DNA of 64,000 nt from Roseovarius sp. SCSIO 43702 (lineage in GTDB: Bacteria; Pseudomonadota; Alphaproteobacteria; Rhodobacterales; Rhodobacteraceae), in the NCBI RefSeq assembly GCF_019599045.1, contig NZ_CP080623.1, positions 3,494,501-3,558,500 on the forward strand, in the 5' to 3' direction. Position 1 is the stretch's first letter, and every line of letters begins with the position of its first letter. A program made the position numbers and the translations under genes. Positions 40,587 to 49,240 of this stretch are shown here, piece after piece. The notes beneath the pieces are model-generated. The model was not told where the DNA came from, did not search any database, and worked only from the letters and a program-made list of their open reading frames with translations.

Positions 40587-41185
40587 TCAAGCGGGGTATG
40601 GATATCCTCGGCGCTCTCATCGGCCTGATCCTTTTCTCGCCGCTGCTGATCCTGCTTTTCGTCCTCATCCGGCGGGACATGGGCGCGCCGGTGCTCTTTC
40701 GGCAGACCCGGCCCGGAAAGGATGGCAAGCCGTTCGAGATGATCAAGTTCCGCTCCATGAAGGATGCCCGTGGCCCTGACGGCACGCCGCTGCCCGATGC
40801 CGAGCGGATCACGCCGCTCGGGCGGAAATTGCGGTCGACCTCGGCTGATGAGTTGCCCGAATTGTGGAATGTACTGAAGGGCGACATGAGCCTGGTCGGC
40901 CCGCGCCCGCTGTTGATGGAATACCTGCCGCTCTACAGTGCCGAGCAGGCCCGCCGCCACGAGGTCCGCCCCGGCATCACCGGGTGGGCGCAGGTCAACG
41001 GACGCAACGCGCTCAGCTGGGACGAGAAGTTCGCCCTGGATGTCTGGTACGTGGACAATCGCACGCTCTGGCTGGATCTCAGGATTATCTGGATGACGCT
41101 GGCGAAGGTTATGAGGCGCGATGGTATTTCCGCATCCGGTGAGGCGACGATGCCGCGGTTCACGGGACAGAATGGAGAGAACTAA
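40583..41185 (+). CDS. pglC: Initiating phosphoglycosyl transferase, PglC-like
   Basis: Monotopic transferase of 200 residues that moves a sugar-1-phosphate to undecaprenyl phosphate. It has a single N-terminal re-entrant helix (about residues 8-30), LFRQTRPGKDGKPFEMIKFR, the Asp-Glu catalytic dyad in RSTSADELPELWNVLKGDMS, SLVGPRPLL and RPGITGWAQVNGRN. The short form without extra membrane domains is that of PglC, which uses UDP-diNAc-bacillosamine, and the next two genes are PglD- and PglE-like. The start is GTG at 40583, overlapping the previous stop (GTGA). Confidence 0.92.
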   Translation: MIKRGMDILGALIGLILFSPLLILLFVLIRRDMGAPVLFRQTRPGKDGKPFEMIKFRSMKDARGPDGTPLPDAERITPLGRKLRSTSADELPELWNVLKGDMSLVGPRPLLMEYLPLYSAEQARRHEVRPGITGWAQVNGRNALSWDEKFALDVWYVDNRTLWLDLRIIWMTLAKVMRRDGISASGEATMPRFTGQNGEN

Positions 41186-41187
41186 CC

Positions 41188-41808
41188 ATGAAGTTTGTTT
41201 ACAGCCATGGCGGTTTCGCTCGCGAGATTATGAGATCAGTGCGGGAGAACTTCCCGAATGATAAAATTTTTTTTGTTGATGATAATGCGACAGGCGATGC
41301 AATTAGCTATGACGAGGCATTAAACCGACGGGCAGAATCTGCATCTTCATTCGTGATCGGATTTGCCGATTCGAATCTTCGTCGACAAAAAACTGAAATG
41401 GTGCTTTCTGATGGCTTTAGTATTTTTTCCGTTCAAGCTCGTACGGCCATCATTGGTGAAAACGTCAGTCTAAGTGCGGGTGCCGTAGTCAGTGATTTCA
41501 CCATTCTTACTGCGGACGCGCAGATAGGGCATTCGTTTCATTGTAACATCTACAGTTATGTTGCTCATGATTGCATAGTCGGAGATTTTGTTACGCTCGC
41601 GCCACGTGTTTCGGTCAACGGCCGCGTCGAGATCGGCGATGATGTCTATATCGGCACCGGCGCTACGATTCTGCCAGGCCGTGCAGATCAGCCTCTGAAG
41701 ATCGGACGGGGCGCAATCATTGGTGCGCATTCACTCGTGACGAAAGACGTTCCTGAAAATACGGTAGTGATCGGAGCGCCGGCGAAACCTCTTAAAAGGA
41801 GGACATGA
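41188..41808 (+). CDS. pglD: Sugar O/N-acetyltransferase, PglD/NeuD-like
   Basis: 206 residues. The N-terminal half binds the UDP-amino-sugar (GFAREIMRSV, DDNATGDAISY, VIGFADSNLR); the C-terminal half is a left-handed beta-helix with hexapeptides (IGENVSLSAGAVVSDFTIL, IGHSFHCNIYSYVAHDCIVG, IGDDVYIGTGATIL) and the catalytic His in YVAHDCIV. PglD acetylates UDP-4-amino sugar at N4. The usual N-terminal glycine-rich motif is shortened (MKFVYSHGGFAR). The gene is much AT-richer than its neighbours. GGAGAG precedes the ATG; it begins 2 bp after pglC. Confidence 0.85.
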   Translation: MKFVYSHGGFAREIMRSVRENFPNDKIFFVDDNATGDAISYDEALNRRAESASSFVIGFADSNLRRQKTEMVLSDGFSIFSVQARTAIIGENVSLSAGAVVSDFTILTADAQIGHSFHCNIYSYVAHDCIVGDFVTLAPRVSVNGRVEIGDDVYIGTGATILPGRADQPLKIGRGAIIGAHSLVTKDVPENTVVIGAPAKPLKRRT

Positions 41809-41809
41809 T

Positions 41810-43030
41810 ATGCTCACGGGACCGTTCCCTCCTTGGCCCGCCTTCACGCAGGAAGAGGCTGACGCTGTTTCGGACGTATTGCTTTCGGGCAAGGTCAATT
41901 ACTGGACAGGAGAGGAGGGGCGCGCGTTCGAGCGGGAGTTCGCGGAATTCGCGGGCACAACGCACGCCATTGCGGTGGCCAACGGCACGCTGGCGCTGGA
42001 CCTGGCGCTGCATGGGCTGGGGATAGGGTCGGTCAATGGCGGGGCGGCCAGCGACGAGGTAATCGTCACGCCGCGCAGCTTCATCGCGTCGGTCTCCTCG
42101 GTCGTGAACGCGGGCGCGCGGCCGGTTTTTGCCGACGTGAATGCCGATAGCGGCAACATCGCGCCCGATACCGTGGCGCCCGTCATCACCGCCAATACCC
42201 GCGCGATCCTTTGCGTGCACCTGGCGGGCTGGCCCTGCGACATGGAGGGTATGCGCGCGGTGGCGGGCGATGACATCCGCCTGATCGAGGATTGCGCGCA
42301 GGCCCATGGCGCAATGTACAAGGGGCGCCCCGTCGGGGGGTTGGGGGATGTCGCCACCTGGTCGTTTTGTCAGGACAAGATCATGACCACCGGCGGCGAA
42401 GGCGGCATGGTCACCTGCGACGACGAAGAGCTTTGGCGGCGGATGTGGGCCTTCAAGGATCATGGCAAGAGCTATGCCGCAGTCCACGAGCGCGAGCACG
42501 CGCCGGGGTTTCGCTGGCTCCACGAAAGCTTCGGCACCAACTGGCGTCTGACCGAAATGCAGTCGGCTATCGGGCGCATTCAATTGTCGCGAATGCCGAG
42601 TTGGCACGCGGCCCGTACCGCTAACGCCGACGCGCTGATTACGGCCCTGACCCCGTTCACCGGGCCTGACGGACCCGTGCGCCTGCCATTGCCCGAGCAG
42701 GGCGGCGGCACCCGGCATGCCTGGTACAAGTTCTATACCTATGCACGGCCGGAGAACCTGAGCGGGGGCTGGCACAGGGACCGGATCGCTGCCGAGATCT
42801 CAGCGGCGGGCGTGCCCTGCATGCAGGGGTCGTGTTCGGAGATCTACCTGGAGAAGGCCTTCGACAATACCGGGCTACGCCCCGACACCCCTCTGCCGGT
42901 CGCGCGGGACATGGGCGAGACCAGCCTGATGTTCCTGGTGCATCCGGGGCTCGGGCCCGAACATCTTCAACGGTCGAAGGAGGCCATCGCCAAGGTTCTT
43001 GGTAAAGCCGGCCGATCCAATTCTTTCTGA
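41810..43030 (+). CDS. pglE: DegT-family aminotransferase, PglE-like
   Basis: PLP enzyme of 406 residues that would aminate C4 of the 4-keto-6-deoxy UDP-GlcNAc product of the dehydratase at 17.5-19.4 kb. Seen are WPAFTQEEADAVSDVLLSGK, VNYWTGEEGRAFEREFAEFA, AVANGTLALDLALHGLG, IEDCAQAHGAMYKGRPVGG and the PLP lysine in WSFCQDKIMTTGGEGGMV. SGKVNYWTG is the N-terminal feature I associate with PglE/PseC-like sugar aminotransferases. AAAGGAGGA gives a strong start at 41810. It is the last gene of the operon; 165 bp of AT-rich sequence without clear terminator follow. Confidence 0.85.
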   Translation: MLTGPFPPWPAFTQEEADAVSDVLLSGKVNYWTGEEGRAFEREFAEFAGTTHAIAVANGTLALDLALHGLGIGSVNGGAASDEVIVTPRSFIASVSSVVNAGARPVFADVNADSGNIAPDTVAPVITANTRAILCVHLAGWPCDMEGMRAVAGDDIRLIEDCAQAHGAMYKGRPVGGLGDVATWSFCQDKIMTTGGEGGMVTCDDEELWRRMWAFKDHGKSYAAVHEREHAPGFRWLHESFGTNWRLTEMQSAIGRIQLSRMPSWHAARTANADALITALTPFTGPDGPVRLPLPEQGGGTRHAWYKFYTYARPENLSGGWHRDRIAAEISAAGVPCMQGSCSEIYLEKAFDNTGLRPDTPLPVARDMGETSLMFLVHPGLGPEHLQRSKEAIAKVLGKAGRSNSF

Positions 43031-43195
43031 ATTACGCGGCGGCGCAAAGAGAAATTGAAACGTCGACCAATCTACTGCGAGTTCGCCCGGTGGTCTGCAA
43101 GAAACGCCGAAGATCTATTTATTGAAGAGCCGATTACATTATATTTCCCTCTATAAGTGTTTTCCGGCTGATTTCATTTCCCCAACCGGATACCT

Positions 43196-43576
43196 TCATG
43201 TCTTGTCGATCAAGAAGTCATCCACGTTGCCGCCGGACTCGAGGTGTTCCTTGATCCAGCGCGGCTGACGTCCGCGGCCGGTCCAGGTGAGTTCGGGGTT
43301 CTCGGGGTGCCTGTATTTGGGGGCAACCTTGGTCTTTTTCCGACCGCCAGCGCTGTTCTGTTTGCCTTCGACACCGAAGTGTTCCTTCATCAGGGTTTCG
43401 AAATCGACACCTATTTCCCTGGCGACTTCGCGCATCTTCTGGAGAGCCTCCGCCCGGGCCTGCTTCTTTCTCTTCTCGATCTGCTTTTCAGTGGCCAACT
43501 GAATGCGTTTGAGATCATCGAGCTCCATGTTTTCCAGGCCGCCGACGATATCGTCTTTCGTGAGCTTTTTCGGCAT
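43196..43576 (-). CDS. hvrA: H-NS family nucleoid protein, HvrA-like
   Basis: 126-residue DNA-binding protein. An N-terminal coiled-coil (about residues 12-50, rich in K/E/R/Q) drives oligomerisation, a linker KKTKVAPKYRHPENPELTW follows, and then the minor-groove loop TGRGRQPRWIKEHLES, the alphaproteobacterial counterpart of the H-NS QGRTP loop. In Rhodobacter, HvrA regulates photosynthesis and nitrogen genes; H-NS relatives commonly silence AT-rich acquired DNA. Here it is convergent with and next to the AT-rich polysaccharide operon. AAAGGATTT lies before the ATG at 43576, in an AT-rich promoter region. Confidence 0.9.
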   Translation of the reverse strand: MPKKLTKDDIVGGLENMELDDLKRIQLATEKQIEKRKKQARAEALQKMREVAREIGVDFETLMKEHFGVEGKQNSAGGRKKTKVAPKYRHPENPELTWTGRGRQPRWIKEHLESGGNVDDFLIDKT

Positions 43577-43910
43577 CCATTAAATCCTTTTCAATATATG
43601 ACGGATCATGTTTAGATATCCTGATCATATCGCGCAAGGTTTAACTTCTCGGGCATCTTTCATGAGAATAATATCGAAATCCGGTGAACGGTTATTTCGT
43701 GCGAATATCGGCTTGATAGATCGGGGCGGTTTATCCGACTGATCCCGTGGTTTCCTTGACAATCCGCCGTCCAGTGTAGGCAGCCATGGAAAGTCAGCCA
43801 CGGCGGATCATCCATGCAGTCCGGGCGTGGGCATCCATCCAGAACGGCCTTCTGGCGCACGAAGGCACGGTAATCAAGCGTGCGCCGAAGATATGGGCAA
43901 GCGGGGGAGC
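43577..43910. other. 334-bp region between hvrA and tRNA-Thr
   Basis: The part next to hvrA is AT-rich with repeated TGATC words (near 43600-43630) and should hold the hvrA promoter. Around 43757 TTGACA followed 15 bp later by TAGGCA could be a weak rightward promoter. I find no gene: open frames here have no ribosome site and one runs into the tRNA. Confidence 0.5.
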
Positions 43911-43986
43911 TGGTGCTGCTGAAGGGACTCGAACCCCCGACCCATGCATTACGAATGCATTGCTCTACCAGCTGAGCTACAGCAGC
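43911..43986 (-). tRNA. trnT: tRNA-Thr (anticodon CGU)
   Basis: On the minus strand a full cloverleaf is present: acceptor GCTGCTG pairing with CAGCAGC, D-stem region AGCTCAGCTGGTAGAGC, anticodon stem ATGCA/TGCAT with loop TTCGTAA giving CGT, T-arm GGGGGTTCGAGTCCC, discriminator A and an encoded CCA end. Total length with CCA is 76 nt. Confidence 0.96.
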
Positions 43987-43998
43987 AGCACTGCGCGT

Positions 43999-44027
43999 CT
44001 AGTAATAAGCGAGAGGGAAAGCGTCAA
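43999..44027 (-). promoter_or_regulatory. Probable sigma-70-type promoter of tRNA-Thr
   Basis: Minus-strand TTGACG (44022-44027) and TACTAG (43999-44004) are 17 bp apart and lie 12 bp upstream of the tRNA 5' end. Confidence 0.5.
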
Positions 44028-44108
44028 GATGATCTTGCGGGCATCGTTTCCATGGTGTTCCGAGCGCGAGGTCCAAGGGGTTCGTTCCGGCCACGCGTGG
44101 TGGATCAC

Positions 44109-44720
44109 CTAGAATTCCACGCCCCGCTGCGCCTTCACCCCGTCCTTGAACGGGTGTTTCACCAAGGACATCTCCGTCACGAGATCGGCTGCTTCCAGCA
44201 ACTCGGGCTTCGCGTGGCGTCCGGTGAGGCAGACATGGGTCATCCGCGGCTTCTCGTGGAGCAGGAATTCGACCACCTCGTCGATGTCGAGATAATCGTA
44301 GCGCAGGGCGATGTTGATCTCGTCGAGCAACACGAACCCGATCTCGGGATCGAGGATCTGTTCGCGGGCGATCTTCCACCCGTTACGCGCCGCCGCGATG
44401 TCGCGCTCGCGATCCTGCGTTTCCCATGTGAAACCTTCCCCGGACACGAAGAAGCGGCATTCATCCGCGAAGCGGTCGCGCAGAAAGGTTTTTTCGCCGG
44501 TCTCCCAGTTGCCCTTGATGAACTGCACGACGGCACAAGGAATACCGTGCCCGATGCAGCGCATGACCATGCCGAATCCCGACGACGACTTGCCCTTCCC
44601 GTTGCCGGTATGGACGATGATAAGGCCTTTCTCTTCGGTTTTCGTGGCCATCAGCCTGTCGCGTGCCGCCTTGATCTTGCGCATTTTCTCGGCGTGGCGG
44701 GTGTTCAGGTCGTCATCCAT
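44109..44720 (-). CDS. cobO: Cob(I)yrinic acid a,c-diamide adenosyltransferase
   Basis: Attaches the adenosyl group to the cobalt of corrinoids, an essential B12 step. The 203-residue CobO/BtuR protein has an N-terminal substrate-gating helix (HAEKMRKIKAARDRLM), P-loop VHTGNGKGKSSSGFGMV, CAVVQFIKGNWETGE, the Walker B-like VLLDEINIALRYDYL, and CLTGRHAKPELLEAADL. The ATG at 44720 is supported by the usual N-terminus MDDDLNTRHAEKM. It follows the peptidase gene by 83 bp on the same strand but is unrelated to it in function. No cobalamin riboswitch is visible. Confidence 0.96.
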   Translation of the reverse strand: MDDDLNTRHAEKMRKIKAARDRLMATKTEEKGLIIVHTGNGKGKSSSGFGMVMRCIGHGIPCAVVQFIKGNWETGEKTFLRDRFADECRFFVSGEGFTWETQDRERDIAAARNGWKIAREQILDPEIGFVLLDEINIALRYDYLDIDEVVEFLLHEKPRMTHVCLTGRHAKPELLEAADLVTEMSLVKHPFKDGVKAQRGVEF

Positions 44721-44803
44721 GGTCCGTCTCTTCGAGCTGGTCGAGTCGTGCAGCTATGACAGACTGCGCATGTCTCGCACAATCCGATTCCGGCAGGTCG
44801 CAG

Positions 44804-45925
44804 TCAATCCGCGTGCCGGCCCGGCGGCTTCGCGTGATGCGCGAGCAGATCGCGAAGGCGGTCGTGATCTATCGCCCGGACCGGCCGCCCTTGGGGCTTC
44901 ACGGCGATCCGGTCCTCCGCCGCGATCATGGCGTTGACCACGGCTTCCTCCGTGGCTTGCACGGCGGCGGTATAGAACGCGTCGAGATGGGTGTCCTTCA
45001 GCGCATCGAGCTGCATGATATCCGGCGCGTTCCAGGGGTTCTCCTGCGGGTTCGACGTACTGAAGGCGAGGAAGATGTCCCCCGAGCCATGGCCGCCGCT
45101 CGTGCCGTTCCGTCCGATCCCGATGCTCCCGCGCCGGGCGAGCCGGTCAAGTTGATGTGGCAGGAGGGGCGCATCGGTGGCGATGACCACGATGATCGAT
45201 CCCTGCTCGCGATCCAACACCAGGTCATCGCGCATGTAGCGCCCTACCGGCACGCCCGAAATCTCGAGCGCGTCGCGCGAGCCGTGGTTGGCCTGCACGA
45301 GTACCCCCAGCGTGTAGTCGCCGCCTGCCACCTTGACGCGGCGGGAGGCGGTGCCGGTGCCGCCCTTGAACTCGTAGGCGATCATCCCCGCTCCACCGCC
45401 CACGTTGCCTTCGGCCACGGGCCCCGGTTGCGCCGCGTCGAGCGCGGCACGCGCATGGGCCTCGGTCACGCCCCGGGCATTGATGTCGTTGAGCACACCG
45501 TCATAGGTCTCACCCACGACCGGCAGGCACCAGATATGATCGCGCGCGAAGACCTCCGGGTGCCGCTCGATCATCCAACCAACGACCGCATGGCTGACGA
45601 TGCCCACGCTGTGCGAATTGGTGAGCATCACCGGCCCCATGAACCAGCCCAGATCGCGGATGTGATGGCCTCCGGTCAGCTCGCCATTGCCATTGAAGGA
45701 ATGAATACCCGCCCAGACCGGCGTGATCGCGCCGCTTTCGCCCCTCGGGATGATGGCGGTGACGCCGGTGCAGAGCCCCTTGTGCCCGCCTTTTCCCTGC
45801 TGCGCGTCCTCGATCACCGTGGTGAACCCGACGGTGACACCCGGCACATCGGTGATGGCGTTCTGCGCAGCGGGCTCGCCTGAGAAGCGGAGTCCGATAT
45901 CGCGGGCGCGTATGGGATCGCTCAT
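44804..45925 (-). CDS. P1-family peptidase, DmpA/BapA-like
   Basis: Self-processing Ntn-fold aminopeptidase of 373 residues; relatives release N-terminal D- or beta-amino acids or L-residues from small peptides and amides. Family signatures are ITDVPGVTVGFTTV, GVTAIIPRG, NGNGELTGGHHIRDLG, LTNSHSVGIVS, EGNVGGGAGMIAYEFKGGTG and NGTSGGHGSGDIFLAFST. The segment QGSIIVVIATDAPLLPHQ probably contains the Gly242-Ser243 autocleavage bond that frees the serine nucleophile. Its start overlaps the RpiR gene stop (ATGA), tying it to the peptide-import operon. No signal peptide, so imported peptides are the likely substrates. Confidence 0.92.
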   Translation of the reverse strand: MSDPIRARDIGLRFSGEPAAQNAITDVPGVTVGFTTVIEDAQQGKGGHKGLCTGVTAIIPRGESGAITPVWAGIHSFNGNGELTGGHHIRDLGWFMGPVMLTNSHSVGIVSHAVVGWMIERHPEVFARDHIWCLPVVGETYDGVLNDINARGVTEAHARAALDAAQPGPVAEGNVGGGAGMIAYEFKGGTGTASRRVKVAGGDYTLGVLVQANHGSRDALEISGVPVGRYMRDDLVLDREQGSIIVVIATDAPLLPHQLDRLARRGSIGIGRNGTSGGHGSGDIFLAFSTSNPQENPWNAPDIMQLDALKDTHLDAFYTAAVQATEEAVVNAMIAAEDRIAVKPQGRPVRAIDHDRLRDLLAHHAKPPGRHAD

Positions 45926-46839
45926 GATCTGTCCTTGTCGTCGTCTCGGGTCAGGATCGGGCGACTCTTGCTGCCCGGATCATAGGAGAAGGGGTCGAAA
46001 TGCTCGGCGAGTGCGCGCATCTGCTCGAGCCGTTCGGTCGTGCCCGCGCCGCGCCGTGCGGCCACGCTGTTCAGGAAGAGCCCCAGAAGGGCCGAGAGAC
46101 CGGCCATGCTGTCGAGAAAGGCGCGGGTCGCCGTCGCGACGCTCAGGACGTGGGGCGTGTATTGCCGTGGCCACGCCCCATAGCGGTCCGTGATGATGAC
46201 AAGCGGCATGTTCCGCCGCAGGCAGAGATCGGCGATCTTCACCGCCTCATGCGCATAGGGCACCACCTCGATCATGACGAGGCAGGATTTCTCCGGTTCC
46301 TCAATGAAGATCTCCGACCAGGTGCCGCTGCGCCCGTCGGTGAAACGCACGCCGGGACGCGCGTATTTGAGTCGCGTGGCGAAATCCATCGCCATGCCCT
46401 TGACGCCCTGGAAGCCGGTGACATTGACATGCTCCGCGCGTTCCACCACGTCGAGCGCGGCGGCCCATGGCGCGCTCGAAGCCAGGTCGTAGACCTCGAC
46501 GATGGCGTCGATCTCGCGGCGGAGCATCGCGTCACGCTCGCCTTCTGCGGTGGGCGGGATCTGCACGCGTGACGCGCGCGAGGTGCCGGCGCCTTCACCG
46601 CCGCCGCCGCGATACTCGGCACTCACGGCGGCCTTGAATGCCTTGAAATTCCTGTATCCCAGTCGTCGCACGAAACGGCTCACGGTCATTTCGCTCACGC
46701 CTGCACCCACAGCGAGCTCGGCGGCATTCACGAAGGGCAGGCTGTCGTAGTGGCGCTCGACCCAGAGGGCAACCTCTCCCTCGCCCTTCGAAAGGTTGCG
46801 CGCCTGCGCGATGCGCTCGCGGGCGGTTTCATCGGTCAT
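45922..46839 (-). CDS. MurR/RpiR-family transcriptional regulator
   Basis: 305 residues. The N-terminal HTH_6 domain (about 1-80; LPFVNAAELAVGAGVSEMTV then SRFVRRLGYRNFKAFKAAV) binds DNA; a SIS domain (about 130-270; VNVTGFQGVKGMAMDFATRL, LVMIEVVPYAHEAVKIADLC and PLVIITDRYGAWPRQYT) should sense a phosphosugar or similar ligand. It is embedded by ATGA overlaps between the ABC ATPase and the DmpA-like peptidase, so it most likely controls this operon and perhaps the divergent M55 gene. Family members such as MurR respond to muramic acid phosphate, which suggests a wall-derived signal. Confidence 0.92.
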   Translation of the reverse strand: MTDETARERIAQARNLSKGEGEVALWVERHYDSLPFVNAAELAVGAGVSEMTVSRFVRRLGYRNFKAFKAAVSAEYRGGGGEGAGTSRASRVQIPPTAEGERDAMLRREIDAIVEVYDLASSAPWAAALDVVERAEHVNVTGFQGVKGMAMDFATRLKYARPGVRFTDGRSGTWSEIFIEEPEKSCLVMIEVVPYAHEAVKIADLCLRRNMPLVIITDRYGAWPRQYTPHVLSVATATRAFLDSMAGLSALLGLFLNSVAARRGAGTTERLEQMRALAEHFDPFSYDPGSKSRPILTRDDDKDRS

Positions 46840-48440
46840 GCCGCGCCTCCGTGCAAATGCGGGATCGCGTCGATCAATTCGCGCGTATAGGCCTCGCGCG
46901 GGGTGTCGAAGACCTGCGCCGTCGGCCCTGCCTCCACGATTTGCCCCCGGCGCATCACGATGACCGAGTTACACAACCGGCGGATGACGGCAAGGTCGTG
47001 GCTGATGAAGATCATGGTCAGCCCGCGTTCCCCCTGCAACCGGGACAAGAGCGCCAGCACCTGCGCCTGAAGCGTCACGTCGAGCGCCGATGTCACCTCG
47101 TCCGCGATGATGACGCGCGGATCGAAAGCCAGCGCGCGGGCGATGGCGACCCTCTGGCACTGTCCGCCCGAAAGCTGGCCCGGCAGGCGCCGCGCCAGGT
47201 CGGGCGCGAGATCGACCTGCTCCATCAGAGCGCGCACGCGCGCCTTCACCTCGCCCGGAGGGCACAGCCGGTGGCGGCGCAGCGGCTCCGCGATGGCCGC
47301 CTCGACGCGCATCCGCGGGCTGAGCGCCTCGTAGGGGTGCTGATAGACAAGCTGCATCTCGCGCAGGTAGGCGATGCGCCCCCGCCCGGTGGGATCGGCG
47401 GGCCTGCCATCGAACATGAACGTTCCGCGGTCCGGCGTCACCAGTCCGACGAGCGCGCGCGCCAGCGTGGATTTTCCCGATCCGCTCTCGCCCACGATCC
47501 CGAGGCTTTCTCCCGGTCTCACCGCGAACCCGGCATCCCTGACCGCCACGAACCCGCCCTCCTGCCCTGTCAGCAAGTCGGTGAGTGTCCGGCCGCCATA
47601 TCTGATCCGCACACCCTTCGCCTCGACCAGCGGCGGCGCGTCCGGCACTTCCTCGAGCGGACTCGCCTGGAGCCGATCGGGGTGGGACGAGATGAGTTTC
47701 CGGGTATAGTCGTGACGCGGCCTGTCGATCACCTGCCGCACCCGCCCGCTTTCCACCAGCTTCGCACGCCGCATCACAAGCAGGTCGTCGCAAACCTGGG
47801 CCACGGCACCGAGGTCGTGGCTGACGAAGATCATCGAGAGGTTCCGCTCCCGCCGCAACTGCGCCAGCAGGTCCAGCACGCTTTTCTGCACGGTGGCGTC
47901 AAGCGCTGTGGTCGGCTCGTCCGCCAGAAGGACATCGGGCTCGCAGGCCAGCGCCCCGGCGATCATGGCGCGCTGTTTCATGCCGCCCGAGAGTTCGTGC
48001 GGATAGGCGCGTGCCCAGCGCTCGGGTTCGGGAATGCGCACCACGTCCAGAAGGCGCAGCACCTCCTCGCGCATGTCGCGCCCGCGCATGTCTGTATGCT
48101 TGCGCAATGTCTCGGCGACCTGGTCGCCGATGCGCATCAGCGGGTCGAGGTGGCTCGCGGGGGTCTGGAAGATCATCGCGATCCGACGCCCCCGGATGCG
48201 GTTCAGTTCGGCCTCGGGCATCGACAGAAGGTCGCGCCCCTCGAACTCGGCCAGCCCCCCGATTTTCGCGGTGCGCGGGAGGAGCCGCATGAGCGCGCGG
48301 CAGGTGACGGATTTGCCAGATCCGCTCTCGCCGACGATGCCCAGCGCCGCACCTCGTTCGAGGTCGAACGACACCCCGTCAACAGCCCGGGTCTCGCCGA
48401 AATCGACCGTGAGGTCACGCACCGACAGGAAACCGCTCAT
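46836..48440 (-). CDS. Peptide ABC transporter ATPase, two ATP-binding domains fused (DppD-DppF type)
   Basis: 534 residues with two complete nucleotide-binding domains. Domain 1 has LGIVGESGSGKSVTCRALMR, ELSGGMKQRAMIAGALA, VLLADEPTTALD; domain 2 has the same Walker A followed by STLARALVGL, QLSGGQCQRVAIARALAF and VIIADEVTSALD. The oligopeptide C-terminal segment between them carries HDYTRKLISSHP. Domain 2 has Cys in the signature SGGQCQR and Val in place of the usual Pro after the Walker B glutamate (DEVTSALD, common in DppF-type domains). The ATG at 48440 overlaps the permease stop; the longer frame upstream is a shadow of that permease gene. Confidence 0.94.
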   Translation of the reverse strand: MSGFLSVRDLTVDFGETRAVDGVSFDLERGAALGIVGESGSGKSVTCRALMRLLPRTAKIGGLAEFEGRDLLSMPEAELNRIRGRRIAMIFQTPASHLDPLMRIGDQVAETLRKHTDMRGRDMREEVLRLLDVVRIPEPERWARAYPHELSGGMKQRAMIAGALACEPDVLLADEPTTALDATVQKSVLDLLAQLRRERNLSMIFVSHDLGAVAQVCDDLLVMRRAKLVESGRVRQVIDRPRHDYTRKLISSHPDRLQASPLEEVPDAPPLVEAKGVRIRYGGRTLTDLLTGQEGGFVAVRDAGFAVRPGESLGIVGESGSGKSTLARALVGLVTPDRGTFMFDGRPADPTGRGRIAYLREMQLVYQHPYEALSPRMRVEAAIAEPLRRHRLCPPGEVKARVRALMEQVDLAPDLARRLPGQLSGGQCQRVAIARALAFDPRVIIADEVTSALDVTLQAQVLALLSRLQGERGLTMIFISHDLAVIRRLCNSVIVMRRGQIVEAGPTAQVFDTPREAYTRELIDAIPHLHGGAA

Positions 48441-49240
48441 CGCTCGATCCTCAGCATTCGCGCCAACCCGTCCCCCATGAGCGCGAAGCCAACACCGATG
48501 AGGACCATCGCGAGACCGGGAAAGAAGCTGATCCACCACGCGGTCGAGATATAGGTCTGCCCCTCCGCGATCATCACGCCCCATTCGGCGGCGGGGGGCG
48601 ACACGCCCATCCCGAGAAAGCCCAGCGCCGCGCCGAAGAGGATCACCAGCGTCACGTCGGTCATCAAGTAGACCACGACGGGCGACAGTGAATTGGGCAG
48701 GATGTGCCGCACGAGGATATAGCCGTGCGAGAACCCCATGGTACGCGCCGCCAGGACGAATTCCGCCTGCCGCAGCACCATCGCCTCGGCCCGGGCCAGC
48801 CGCGCGTAGCCGACCCACCCCACGAGCGCGAGCGCGATGAAATAGTTCTCGATACCCGGGCCCAGGACGGCCACGATCGACAGGACCAGAACGAAGAACG
48901 GGAACGGCACCGTGATGTCGAGAAGGCGCATTGCCACGGTATCGACCCATCCCCCGAAATACCCGGCAAGCAGGCCGATACTCATCCCGATGAGCATGGG
49001 CGCGACCACGCCCAGCAGTCCGATATAGAGCGCCAGCCGCGCACCATAGATCACCCGGCTGTAGGTGTCGCGGCCCACGTTGTCGGTTCCGAACCAATGG
49101 CGCCCATCGGGCGGATTCAGGATCGCCTCGAAGTCGATGGCATAGGGGTCATGCGTCGCAAGAAGCGGCGCGCAAAGCGCGATCAGACCCCAGACCGCCA
49201 CCAGCGCCACACGGATCACGAACATGGGCGAAAGCTTCAT
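48437..49240 (-). CDS. Peptide ABC transporter permease (DppC-like)
   Basis: 267-residue inner-membrane protein of the OppC/DppC type: TM1 followed by the N-terminal extracellular strand with HWFGTDNVGRDTYSRVIYGA, then YIGLLGVVAPMLIGMSIGLL and the coupling loop LVLAARTMGFSHGYILVRHI, LPNSLSPVVVYL. It overlaps both neighbours by 4 bases (ATGA), so the four transport and control genes are translationally coupled. Confidence 0.94.
   Translation of the reverse strand: MKLSPMFVIRVALVAVWGLIALCAPLLATHDPYAIDFEAILNPPDGRHWFGTDNVGRDTYSRVIYGARLALYIGLLGVVAPMLIGMSIGLLAGYFGGWVDTVAMRLLDITVPFPFFVLVLSIVAVLGPGIENYFIALALVGWVGYARLARAEAMVLRQAEFVLAARTMGFSHGYILVRHILPNSLSPVVVYLMTDVTLVILFGAALGFLGMGVSPPAAEWGVMIAEGQTYISTAWWISFFPGLAMVLIGVGFALMGDGLARMLRIER

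Noticed and set aside
43187..43215. Terminator for hvrA
   Set aside because: TCCGG/CCGGA pairing downstream of the stop is short and the loop is long, so I do not list it.
43786..44112. 108-codon plus-strand frame with the string GTRTPDPCITNALLYQLSYS
   Set aside because: This string is the antisense translation of the tRNA-Thr gene, a well-known false protein.
44721..44803. Cobalamin riboswitch upstream of cobO (and of cobQ)
   Set aside because: The gaps are too short (83 and 87 bp) and lack a B12-box-like sequence.
48441..49097. N-terminal extension of the two-domain ABC ATPase
   Set aside because: A shadow frame of the DppC-like permease; the ATPase starts at 48440 in the ATGA overlap.
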